A stretch of 16,309 bases of DNA from Candidatus Heimdallarchaeota archaeon (GCA_023128635.1 JAGMDP010000157.1:1-16309); one strand, 5' to 3'; counted from the first letter of the stretch, positions 8,424 to 14,866 are shown. Numbers and translations: made by a program. The notes: generated by a model from the sequence alone, not told the origin.

Positions 8424-9179
8424 ATGGAGGAAAAAGTTGTGTCTCAAAATGAAATTACCCCTGCGAGATTTGGTCTGCCAATACTAGATGCTGCTCTTGG
8501 AGGAGGAGTGCCTAGAGGATCAGTTATTTTACTTGAAGATGAAATCGGTGTAAATGCTGATCTTGTTGCTTTACACTTTCTAACAGAAGGATTGCGTGGG
8601 GGAGAAACTGGCTATGTTCTGAGCACAGAGCACCCCTACAAATATTATGTCGATAATTTACGAACCCTAGGTGTGAATGCTGAAATTCTTCTTGAAACAG
8701 AAAGAATGGTCTTTATTGATGCATTTACCAATCCTTACGGTTATTCAGATATACGGTCCGAGTTCAAGAATGTAGTAAATAACCTTACTCAACCTCGAGC
8801 AATAAGTGAATCAATTAGAAGAGCATTATTGCATACCCAAACTCAGAATATTCCCTGTAGAGGTCTTATAGACAGTGCTTCTGCAATTTTACTTGCAAGT
8901 GAGAATGTGAGAACTGCTTTGTCTTTCGTACAGAATCGAATTGCTTCAAACAAAGAAGATGGAACTGTAACAATAATGACCTTGCATCGTGATATTCACT
9001 CTGATCATGATTTACGAGCACTTGAGCATTTAGTGGATGGAGTAATTACCATTACCCTTGGTGACGAAACTTATAGTACAGTTAAAATCGTGAAAATGAG
9101 AGGATCTTACACCTATAGTAAGAAACCTATGGCAATGACCGTTTCTGCTGGACAATTATCGATCATGGAAATGCAATAA
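8424..9179 (+). CDS. RAD55/KaiC-like RecA-fold protein with a degenerate Walker A (probable inactive ATPase)
   Basis: 251 residues, a single RecA-like domain. FGLPILDAALGGGVPRGSVILLE (16-38) is the typical entry to the P-loop in RAD55/KaiC/GvpD-type proteins. The loop itself reads EDEIGVNADLVALHFL where family members have the GxxGxGKTT pattern: the lysine is Ala45 and the threonine Asp46. The Walker B-like strand GLIDSASAILL is kept (Asp150), as are TEHPYKYYVDNLRTLG (68-83) and the C-terminal VDGVITITLGDE..VKIVKMRG strands. The fold therefore appears conserved while ATP binding is probably lost. Such proteins are usually linked to signalling or recruitment, but no partner is obvious here. 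The start is well placed behind a TATA box. It is a single-gene unit ending at a palindromic terminator. Family call is confident, role unknown. Confidence 0.85.
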   Translation: MEEKVVSQNEITPARFGLPILDAALGGGVPRGSVILLEDEIGVNADLVALHFLTEGLRGGETGYVLSTEHPYKYYVDNLRTLGVNAEILLETERMVFIDAFTNPYGYSDIRSEFKNVVNNLTQPRAISESIRRALLHTQTQNIPCRGLIDSASAILLASENVRTALSFVQNRIASNKEDGTVTIMTLHRDIHSDHDLRALEHLVDGVITITLGDETYSTVKIVKMRGSYTYSKKPMAMTVSAGQLSIMEMQ

Positions 9180-9192
9180 GAGAAATTTGTTT

Positions 9193-9222
9193 GGGAATTA
9201 ATTCCCACTTTTATATTTTTTT
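9193..9222. terminator. Palindrome plus T-run between convergent genes
   Basis: Perfect 14-base palindrome GGGAATTAATTCCC (9193-9206), able to form a 5-bp stem with TTAA loop, followed by a T-rich stretch ending in seven Ts (9216-9222). It starts 14 bases after the stop of the KaiC-like gene. The A-run behind it (9223-9227) gives only a short T-run on the other strand, so use by the convergent winged-helix operon is less certain. Confidence 0.55.
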
Positions 9223-9269
9223 AAAAATAGCAGTATTACTTTTTTGAGACTAATTTAACTTTACACTTA

Positions 9270-9581
9270 CTAATCAAGTAAAAGTTGCCAAACATAGCCT
9301 ATTTTTGATAGTTGACCAACTATCCATCCTTGTTCTTGAAGCTTTTTTAGTGCTCGATAAACACTATCTGCTGAAGCACAAGTGACACATTCTTGTTCAT
9401 ACTCAGGTGTTAAAGCAAGTTCAACAACACGTTTTGTGGGTATATGATTCTCTCTTGTTAAAATTGTGTAGACACAGATGAGACGTTTATCCTCAACTGT
9501 TTCATAGAGTTTTGCCAAATTTTCTTGCAATATATTTGGTTCTGTAGTATAAGACCCGTTTGGATTCACCAATGTTGACAT
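9270..9581 (-). CDS. Small winged-helix-like protein with three conserved cysteines (second of a paralogous pair)
   Basis: 103 residues. About residues 35-103 align without gaps to the gene just upstream (30 of 69 identical by my count). Shared features are a first Cys (Cys36 in ICVYTIL), TPEYE followed by CVTC (Cys65, Cys68), a SADSVYRALKKLQEQGWI helix-strand and a GYVWQLL end. The helix, RALKKL helix, G-W/Y turn and hairpin look like a winged-helix DNA-binding domain. The cysteines could bind a metal or sense redox state. It has an N-terminal extension of about 34 residues that its partner lacks. It starts 12 bases after the partner's stop, so they form an operon. DNA binding and cysteine function are inferred; I do not recognise a named family. 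Confidence 0.75.
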   Translation of the reverse strand: MSTLVNPNGSYTTEPNILQENLAKLYETVEDKRLICVYTILTRENHIPTKRVVELALTPEYEQECVTCASADSVYRALKKLQEQGWIVGQLSKIGYVWQLLLD

Positions 9582-9593
9582 CTCGAATTTAAA

Positions 9594-9839
9594 TTATTCA
9601 GTAATTAATAATTGCCATCGATAGCCACCTTTTCCCAATGAGGATTTGACATAACCATGCTTTTCCAATTTTTTAATAGCTCGTAGAAATGCATCGCCTG
9701 AAACACAACCAGTGCAGATTGCTTCGAATTCCGGAGAAACTGCATAATCTAGAATTTTCTTAGAAGAAATATTGTTCTCTTTCTTTAGGATTTGATAGAT
9801 GCAGTTTGCGTCTTCTCCGAGTACGATGTTCTCTGTCAT
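9594..9839 (-). CDS. Small winged-helix-like protein with three conserved cysteines (first of a paralogous pair)
   Basis: 81 residues, nearly all the conserved domain: Cys13 in NCIYQIL, SPEFEAICTGC (Cys42, Cys45), DAFLRAIKKLEKHGYV and GGYRWQLL. It is the first gene of a two-gene unit, divergent from the DMT transporter gene at 10031 across a 191-base spacer, which makes it a candidate regulator of itself and of that transporter. Two different but related subunits in one operon suggest a heterodimer, though two independent homodimers are equally possible. No enzyme motif is visible. Confidence 0.75.
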   Translation of the reverse strand: MTENIVLGEDANCIYQILKKENNISSKKILDYAVSPEFEAICTGCVSGDAFLRAIKKLEKHGYVKSSLGKGGYRWQLLITE

Positions 9840-9861
9840 TTTTTCTTGAAACCTGTCTTTA

Positions 9862-9880
9862 AATTAAAAATCTTTTAATT
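9862..9880. promoter_or_regulatory. AT-only inverted repeat over the winged-helix operon promoter, possible operator
   Basis: AATTAAAA-ATC-TTTTAATT, a perfect 8-bp inverted repeat, 23-41 bases ahead of the ATG at 9839, where the TATA box should be. TTTAAA-type flanks extend the symmetry imperfectly. A dimeric winged-helix regulator could bind here and block transcription, but the DNA is low complexity and the repeat may simply be the TATA element. Confidence 0.3.
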
Positions 9881-10030
9881 GTTTAAATCAAGTTTAGATT
9901 CTTACATTTAAATCCATCTGTAAGCATCAAAATATCACTGGTAAAAACAAGTATGACTGTTTTCCTTTAATAATTTAATCTAAAGAAGAATTCATATACT
10001 CATGAAAAAGATTGAGTTTGTGAATTATAT

Positions 10031-11095
10031 TTGTGGTATTTTGGGATATTATATGCTGTAGGAAACATGATTCTCTCTGGTATAGCAGCTGTAATATATA
10101 AATCACAAACCGACAAAATAAAACCTATTGCAATGGTTTTGATTCAAACATTAACTTCTGCCATTTCCTTTCTGATTCTTACTGCAATTATGGGCGATTT
10201 TCTGGATATGTTTCGCATTCCATGGATGGCTTTTCTCCCTTTATTATCCGCCGCAATTATGGGAATAATAATAGGAAATTTCATGTATCTAACTAGTTTG
10301 CAATACGTAGGATTAACAATTACATATCCAATAGCTATGACTTATCCCCTCCTAACATATATTTATGAAATCATTATTTTTGATGCTGTATTTGATTGGT
10401 TGAAATTTTTAGGTATAATGCTTATAATAGGTGGAGTTGTGATGATTTCATTCTCACAAGTAAACGAAGATACTCCTGAAAAAAATGTATTGCCAAACAC
10501 AAAATCAATTTCTGATGTAGATGACACAAGTGAATCTATTCTATTAAATTCAAAAACTGAACAATCAGAACCAAAAATTTTGGAAGAAACAGAGAAATTA
10601 GAAAAAGCTGGTAGAAAGTTCTCGCAATTGCTTGCAAACAAAAAAATCTTGGGCATCATTCTTGCATTATTGGCAACAGTAACCTGGGCAACAGGGACTA
10701 CTCTAATTAAAGTTGGATTAGATAGGACAGATATTGACATCATTCCAATCAGTGGCGCTCGAATGACTTTGTTGCTACCTATAACATTTACCTTGTTTCT
10801 AGCTACTAAGAAAAAAACTAATCACTACAAGTTTTCTTGGAAAGCAACTTCATTTCTAATTTTAGGAGCCCTCATAGGTTTGTTTGCATCCAATATTTTC
10901 TATCTGAAATCAATAGAAATTTTAGAAGGAACTTCTATTCCTGCTGCAATCGCAGCTTCTGGACCTCTGATTACAATACCCTTATCAATATTATTCCTGA
11001 AAGAAAAAGTAGATTGGAAGATCTTACTTGGAACATTATTAACTATTGGTGGTATAGTTCTAGTAATTTTAAATATCTCAGAATTCCTTATCTGA
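10031..11095 (+). CDS. DMT-superfamily (EamA) transporter with ten membrane helices
   Basis: 354 residues from a TTG at 10031. The first ATG (10067) would cut off half of helix 1, and the frame closes at 10013, so TTG is preferred. Ten helices lie near 3-23, 33-53, 67-88, 94-114, 125-142, 206-227, 238-257, 272-290, 302-323 and 330-349, in two EamA halves. The last repeat carries the family pattern ASGPLITIPLSILFLKEK..GTLLTIGGIVLVI. The halves are joined by an unusually long polar, acidic loop (about 143-204). EamA proteins export or exchange metabolites such as amino acids or nucleotide precursors; the substrate here is unknown. A TATA-like CATATACT (9993-10000) would give an almost leaderless mRNA. 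The helical-repeat gene follows after 23 bases, probably in the same unit. Confidence 0.88.
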   Translation: MWYFGILYAVGNMILSGIAAVIYKSQTDKIKPIAMVLIQTLTSAISFLILTAIMGDFLDMFRIPWMAFLPLLSAAIMGIIIGNFMYLTSLQYVGLTITYPIAMTYPLLTYIYEIIIFDAVFDWLKFLGIMLIIGGVVMISFSQVNEDTPEKNVLPNTKSISDVDDTSESILLNSKTEQSEPKILEETEKLEKAGRKFSQLLANKKILGIILALLATVTWATGTTLIKVGLDRTDIDIIPISGARMTLLLPITFTLFLATKKKTNHYKFSWKATSFLILGALIGLFASNIFYLKSIEILEGTSIPAAIAASGPLITIPLSILFLKEKVDWKILLGTLLTIGGIVLVILNISEFLI

Positions 11096-11118
11096 TATGA
11101 ATCTATTAATCACTATAA

Positions 11119-11766
11119 ATGAGTAAGTTTGCAATGTCCAACATAGAACAAAATCGCAAAATTGCAGAAGAAAAGCAAGATGAAATTATTCCACAGGAAA
11201 ACTTTGCCACTAGTCTTTCAAATGAAATTATAGCTCACTCCCAAAAAGATGATATGGAGAAGATGGAGTTACTTCTAACAGAATTAAAGAATCTTCTTGT
11301 TAAATTCCCGAAATCAAAACATATTCAGAAAACTTATGGAAGTACCCTTCTGAATATCCTGCCTGTGTTTTTTGCTCATGCAACACAAACAGATGTTAAA
11401 AGTAAAATCAATTCCCTAAGAGAATTAGCCATACAATATGAAAGTATGACCTTAATTGAAATATTGGCTATGATTTTAGTAAATGCCATTTATGATTTTA
11501 GCTTGATTAATAAATCGGGATCAATACAAGAATTTTCATTAGAATTATCTGATCTTAGCAGAAAATATCCTAAGAATGATACGATTCAAACTGCTGGTGC
11601 TAAAGGAATGGTGAATTCTACTATGTTCTTTGTTCAGAATAATGATTTACAAGCTGCAAAGAAACATTATCGGATTCTACAAAGAATTTTGCTATCTAAT
11701 CCTGATAAAGAAATGGTTGATTCCTTTCAATTAATACAATTAGGAAAATATTTCGAAGATAAATAA
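11119..11766 (+). CDS. Alpha-helical repeat (TPR-like solenoid) protein of unknown function
   Basis: 215 residues, no signal peptide, no cysteine. I do not recognise a named family. I see about four repeats with a period of 43-44 residues, marked by KFPKSKHIQ (62-70), QYESMTLIE (106-114), KYPKNDTIQ (149-157) and SNPDKEMVD (193-201). Each is preceded by a leucine-rich helix and followed by a helix with a hydrophobic end such as LLNILPVFF. This is TPR-like architecture, suggesting a binding scaffold. The first about 45 residues are polar and probably flexible. A second Met at residue 6 (11134) could be the start. It lies 23 bases after the EamA gene and probably shares its mRNA, then meets the pilin-like gene tail to tail. 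Confidence 0.75.
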   Translation: MSKFAMSNIEQNRKIAEEKQDEIIPQENFATSLSNEIIAHSQKDDMEKMELLLTELKNLLVKFPKSKHIQKTYGSTLLNILPVFFAHATQTDVKSKINSLRELAIQYESMTLIEILAMILVNAIYDFSLINKSGSIQEFSLELSDLSRKYPKNDTIQTAGAKGMVNSTMFFVQNNDLQAAKKHYRILQRILLSNPDKEMVDSFQLIQLGKYFEDK

Positions 11767-11770
11767 TAAC

Positions 11771-11790
11771 CTTCTTTTTTAAAAAAAACC
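11771..11790. terminator. Bidirectional oligo-T/oligo-A terminator between convergent genes
   Basis: CTTCTTTTTT followed directly by AAAAAAAA in the 29-base gap between two convergent stops (11766 and 11796). Each strand reads a T-run just after its gene, the usual archaeal termination signal. There is no GC stem. Confidence 0.5.
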
Positions 11791-11795
11791 AATTA

Positions 11796-12644
11796 TTACT
11801 CCAAAACAATCATTTGAAATCCAATGGTAAATATTACTAGATTAATTGAAACTCTTGTTCTCGCACCATTTGAGGAATAAACCTCTATTGGTCCGGTTCC
11901 GGTATTAATTGTAATTCTGAAATCATCACCTGAAGTGGTAATTGGGTCACCATTTACAGGGAAACCAAATAAAGTTGGATTAACCTCAATATCAGTTTTA
12001 TTTATTATCAAATGATACGAGCCAGAACTCAATCCTACTAAAGAATCAACTGCATTGAAATTTACAGCGATTACAGAAACATCGATTACTCCTCCTACAC
12101 CTGTATCTCTTATTAATAGTTGTAATCTATACCAGAGTTCAAGCTGATATGTTTCTGAATTTGTTCGTTCTAAAACCATTGTTGCTGGATCAATTGAACC
12201 ATCTTGAGTTACTGCAGGTGGGAAAAATGCTCCACCCTTAATGTACTCTTGTGAGTTTTCCGGCATAATTCCAATCTCGCTTGGTATAGATAACCTAGCT
12301 ATTCCATATTCTAATCCTGGAATTGGTAGATACATTGCTCCGTCAATAAAGGCACGAAAATTAAGCCCCATAGAACTAAATCCTAATGATCCATCAAATG
12401 CATCAACAGGTAGTAATCTAGCTGAACCTAATCCATCATAAAACATAGATTGAGTGGCTGCATCAACTTTAGTTAAGAATAAGGTGGAAGCATATATTGA
12501 AGCAGTTGTACTCGCACGATCTATAGTTGGAATCAAATACGAATAAGTTAATGCTACTGAAGTAATCATTATACTAGTAATTAATAACGTAGAAATAATA
12601 TTAGAAACGCCAGATTTATTCTTTCTAATTTTCTTCAATAACAT
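11796..12644 (-). CDS. Archaeal type IV pilin-like protein with class III signal sequence
   Basis: 282 residues from the ATG at 12644; a TTG one codon upstream is rejected because it leaves only one base after GGTGA. The N-terminus has a basic stretch (KKIRKNK), then SGVSNIISTLLITSIMITSVALTYSYL, the pattern of archaeal prepilins. A prepilin peptidase would be expected to cut near Gly12, leaving a hydrophobic helix (about 13-36) to pack in a filament core. The remaining about 245 residues are rich in Ser, Thr, Gly, Ile and Val and look like a beta-rich extracellular domain, ending in hydrophobic strands (VSINLVIFTIGFQMIVLE). No pilus ATPase or membrane platform gene is in the window. It could be a minor pilin or an adhesin displayed by the pilin route. 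Signal type is fairly sure; function is inference. Confidence 0.8.
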   Translation of the reverse strand: MLLKKIRKNKSGVSNIISTLLITSIMITSVALTYSYLIPTIDRASTTASIYASTLFLTKVDAATQSMFYDGLGSARLLPVDAFDGSLGFSSMGLNFRAFIDGAMYLPIPGLEYGIARLSIPSEIGIMPENSQEYIKGGAFFPPAVTQDGSIDPATMVLERTNSETYQLELWYRLQLLIRDTGVGGVIDVSVIAVNFNAVDSLVGLSSGSYHLIINKTDIEVNPTLFGFPVNGDPITTSGDDFRITINTGTGPIEVYSSNGARTRVSINLVIFTIGFQMIVLE

Positions 12645-12648
12645 CAAA

Positions 12649-12653
12649 TCACC
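12649..12653 (-). promoter_or_regulatory. Shine-Dalgarno site deciding the pilin-like start
   Basis: GGTGA on the minus strand, 4 bases before the ATG at 12644. The TTG at 12647 would leave 1 base, so the ATG is preferred. An AT-rich AATAAAATAAATAG element farther up (about 12680-12694) is a possible TATA box. Confidence 0.5.
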
Positions 12654-12745
12654 AACAACAATTGTATAAGTGGTTCTATCTATTTATTTTATTTTCTAGG
12701 TTAAAATCTTTCTGTATGGTAGAAAAACAAGTACTTGATGAGATA

Positions 12746-13369
12746 TTAAAGGAGTGTTACAAATTTCATCAAATCTTCACCTGAGGATAATCTATCACCT
12801 ATAGCATCAATTCCTGATTTCTTTAATTGCTTAAAGAAAGGTTTCGCAAGAACAAATGCAAATGAATCAAATAATAATGAACCATCTTCAACAGTGATTC
12901 CTTTTTTTCTTGCTTCATAGGCTTCCACAGCGTTTCCCATGAGATTACCTAAAGTGATTATTTGTATATAGACAAGAACATCTCTTGCTTTTTGAAGACC
13001 ATAATAGTTGACAAGCTTCTCTTTCTCTTTTTTAGTTGGATTATTATTACTTCTCGCACAATGTTTCGCAAAATTCAAAGCTACTATTTCATCTTCTTTG
13101 CATGATTCGAACGAATTGTCAAATATTGAAATAATTTCTGCTTCGTAAGCCCCACTCTTAAGAGCTGCTCCTGAATGACCGTATGAACAATAAATGCAAT
13201 TATTGATCGAAGTAACAGATAACATGATTCGTTCAGCAAATTGCCTGCTAATTCGGTTACTTGTGAAAGTTTCTTTTACTTGTTGGAAATTAGCGATGAG
13301 CTGTTTGATATCCTTAAAGAGACTTTGAAATGTATATCTTCTCTTATGGAAAGTATTAATCGAAGCCAT
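12746..13369 (-). CDS. AhpD/carboxymuconolactone decarboxylase-family protein
   Basis: 207 residues. The AhpD core is ERIMLSVTSINNCIYCSYGHSGAALKSG (46-73), with the redox motif CxxCxxxH as Cys58, Cys61 and His65, followed by helices including LNFAKHCARSNNNPT. AhpD-type proteins act as thiol-dependent alkylhydroperoxidases. Family members with CxxCxxxH are usually peroxidase-like rather than true decarboxylases, so this is likely a thiol redox enzyme. The last about 55 residues (SLLFDSFAFVLAKPFFKQLKKSG) extend past the core and have no obvious motif. The ATG at 13369 sits about 26 bases from a TATA element, predicting a leaderless mRNA. Its promoter and first codons recur as a dead copy near 14776, and a stub of the LigB-like gene lies 130 bases upstream. 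Family is sure, substrate unknown. Confidence 0.88.
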   Translation of the reverse strand: MASINTFHKRRYTFQSLFKDIKQLIANFQQVKETFTSNRISRQFAERIMLSVTSINNCIYCSYGHSGAALKSGAYEAEIISIFDNSFESCKEDEIVALNFAKHCARSNNNPTKKEKEKLVNYYGLQKARDVLVYIQIITLGNLMGNAVEAYEARKKGITVEDGSLLFDSFAFVLAKPFFKQLKKSGIDAIGDRLSSGEDLMKFVTLL

Positions 13370-13459
13370 ACTTTACCTTACTTCAGAGTATATTAAAATA
13401 ATACTCCTTAGAAAGGATGAATTTTTCCTTTTAGAGCTTTACAATTTATCATGTCTATT
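13336..13459 (-). repeat. Direct repeat copy A: promoter and first codons of the AhpD-like gene
   Basis: Aligns without gaps to 14743-14866 at a constant offset of 1407. The core 13347-13413 matches at 56 of 67 positions by hand count. The outer part to 13459 is weaker (27 of 46), with a better block at the end (TTTACAATTTATCAT versus TTTAGAATTTAACAT). The shared DNA covers about 11 codons, the ATG, the TATA element and about 60 bases farther upstream. Confidence 0.8.
13388..13404 (-). promoter_or_regulatory. TATA element of the AhpD-like gene (leaderless arrangement)
   Basis: Minus strand GTATTATTTTAATATAC, centred about 26 bases before the ATG at 13369, so transcription should begin at or next to the start codon. 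With one more base on each side it has AGTAT/ATACT arms, a possible operator. The element and its spacing are kept in the second copy (centre about 14802, stub ATG 14776). Confidence 0.55.
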
Positions 13460-13498
13460 ATCGAAACAAAGATCGTTATGTTAGAAAACAGATATAAT

Positions 13499-13524
13499 TT
13501 AAAGATACTTTGCGACCATCATTC
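13499..13524 (-). pseudogene. Stub of a second LigB/MEMO-like gene: last seven codons and stop
   Basis: On the minus strand this reads ATG ATG GTC GCA AAG TAT CTT TAA, i.e. MMVAKYL and stop, identical in protein to the end of the intact gene at 15342. The DNA match 13495-13524 / 15338-15367 is 27 of 30. The differences within the seven codons and stop are all synonymous (GTA/GTC, AAA/AAG, TGA/TAA). Just before it the frame has a TGA where the intact gene has GGA, and similarity ends, so the rest of the gene is gone. It is too short to be a gene; it is a relic. Confidence 0.75.
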
Positions 13525-13619
13525 ACAATGGAAAAAGAGAATCTATTCTCACATTAATGAGAAACAATAAATAGTTCTCTTATCTATCTTTAGATATTGT
13601 TGATGGTTTGGTTATAAGA

Positions 13620-14714
13620 ATGAAAAAACAAGCACGTATTTTCTTTGTTTTGTTAATTATTACATCTATATTTTGTTCTTCATCTGTAAAACAAGTAAAA
13701 GGTCTAACGTACGAATTTACCTTTGAAGAAAAGACCCATATTGAATCTACAGGGGGAGACACTTTTATGTGTGAAGTTTACGATGATTTGGCAATAATCA
13801 TAGATATGGATGGTGGTTTACTAACGTATAATATAAGCAATCCAGCTACTCCTGTGCATTTGGACACTTTCTATGATGGTGGCATTCCACATGATTTCTT
13901 TGTAGAAGACGACCTTCTATATCTTGCTGATCATCATCAAGGACTCGAAATATACAACATTAGTAACCCTAGTAATTTAGTAAAACTTGGTCAAATTGCA
14001 GATCTTGGTGATGGAGAGACAGATGGAGTATTTGTTTGCGATAATATTGCATATACTGCAGAGTGGCATGATTCGACTTGGGACTGGAGTTTGGTATTAA
14101 TAAATGTAACAAATCCTAGCACTCCTGTAAAAATCTCAGAGTATGTAGACGGAGATAATGAATTTCACAGATTTTATGTAGAAAATGAAATTTGCTATGC
14201 ATCATGTCTAACAAGCGGTTTCAAGATTCTTAATGTCACAAATCCCAATAGTATTGTGGAAATTGGAGTTTTTAACAATGGTGGTTATAACTATGACTTG
14301 ATTATACAAGACAACATTGCTTGGGTTACAAGTGGGGAACTAGAAATTCTGAATTTGACTGACCTAAGTAATCCTACGTTAATTAACAGTTATTCTTCGG
14401 TAAATTCCATTTTCGACTTAGAAATCAAAGATGACTTGGCATTTGTAGTTGTGTTTCAAAATGGTGTTGAAGTAGTAAACATTAGTTCATTTGATGATCT
14501 TGAAAAAATAGGTGAATATAACGATAATCTAGTAAGTAATCTTGTCGTTACCAGTAACTTACTCTATGTTTCAATGCATGGGAATGGATTCAAAATATTT
14601 GAGTATCAACTTTCAGAGGTTACAGAAACAGCTAATATGTTTGGGATTACAATTATATTCACAAGTCTAGCAACAATATCGTTGTTAATTCTTATTAAAC
14701 GAAAGAAAAACTAA
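13620..14714 (+). CDS. Secreted, membrane-anchored LVIVD-repeat beta-propeller protein
   Basis: 364 residues from the ATG at 13620. A TTG four codons upstream is rejected because the signal peptide begins cleanly at MKKQARIFFVLLIITSIF. After cleavage (around 28) come seven repeats of about 40-48 residues, marked by DLAIIIDMDGGLLTYNISNP (56-75), DLLYLADHHQGLEIYNISNP (98-117) and equivalents at 142-166, 190-209, 232-252, 272-290 and 313-329: a seven-bladed propeller of the LVIVD family. A C-terminal helix (341-359) and RKKN tail anchor it, so the propeller faces outside. Six blades carry an N-[ILV]-[ST] sequon at the same place (Asn71, 113, 162, 205, 245, 287), suggesting a glycosylated surface protein. 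A cysteine at 19 does not fit a lipobox. It lies between relics of two other genes, so it is probably a newcomer here. Role (binding or adhesion) is inferred. Confidence 0.85.
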   Translation: MKKQARIFFVLLIITSIFCSSSVKQVKGLTYEFTFEEKTHIESTGGDTFMCEVYDDLAIIIDMDGGLLTYNISNPATPVHLDTFYDGGIPHDFFVEDDLLYLADHHQGLEIYNISNPSNLVKLGQIADLGDGETDGVFVCDNIAYTAEWHDSTWDWSLVLINVTNPSTPVKISEYVDGDNEFHRFYVENEICYASCLTSGFKILNVTNPNSIVEIGVFNNGGYNYDLIIQDNIAWVTSGELEILNLTDLSNPTLINSYSSVNSIFDLEIKDDLAFVVVFQNGVEVVNISSFDDLEKIGEYNDNLVSNLVVTSNLLYVSMHGNGFKIFEYQLSEVTETANMFGITIIFTSLATISLLILIKRKKN

Positions 14715-14776
14715 TAATGCTTAGATATTAGATTGTCTTTTACTCCTCTATTTTGGAAAGTGTTAACCGATGTCAT
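14711..14776 (-). pseudogene. Stub of a second AhpD-like gene: start codon and about eleven codons
   Basis: From an ATG at 14776 the minus strand encodes MTSVNTFQNRG, matching MASINTFHKRR of the intact gene, then diverges and stops after 21 codons at 14711, touching the end of the LVIVD gene. The TATA element and its 26-base spacing are preserved upstream. The catalytic CxxCxxxH region is absent, so this is a truncated relic, though its promoter might still fire toward the LVIVD gene's 3' end. Confidence 0.7.
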
Positions 14777-14866
14777 ACTTTACCAATCTTCATAGAATAT
14801 TAAAAGAATACTACTTAGAATAGTTATTATTTTTCTTCAAGTTGTTTAGAATTTAACATATTTTAT
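14743..14866 (-). repeat. Direct repeat copy B: promoter and first codons of the lost AhpD-like gene
   Basis: Ungapped partner of 13336-13459, same orientation. Similarity stops at about 14743 on the left, just past the LVIVD stop, and at about 14866 on the right, where the promoter of the small gene at 14921 begins. It fills most of the 206-base gap between those genes; I see nothing else in the gap except the TATA-like TTATATAA at 14863-14870. Confidence 0.8.

Noticed and set aside
10837..11100. Second open frame inside the EamA gene
   Set aside because: It is out of frame with well-defined membrane helices and the EamA signature.
12716..12784. A 22-codon plus-strand ORF (MVEKQVLDEILKEC...) overlapping the end of the AhpD-like gene
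   Set aside because: It reads plausibly as a short helix, but it is very short, lacks a ribosome site and overlaps a well-supported gene on the other strand.
13459..13497. Possible remnant of the C-terminus of the 139-residue gene ahead of the LigB stub (YVRKQI-stop versus YHKRRV-stop)
   Set aside because: Only a few residues agree and about half the bases match in AT-rich DNA; not separable from chance by eye.
13620..13700. Lipoprotein signal (Cys19) in the LVIVD protein
   Set aside because: Residues before the Cys (SIF) do not fit a lipobox, and the protein has a C-terminal membrane anchor instead.
14711..14776. The 21-codon ORF as a functional microprotein
   Set aside because: Its first 11 codons are explained as a truncated AhpD-like start and the rest is unrelated sequence ending at the LVIVD stop.
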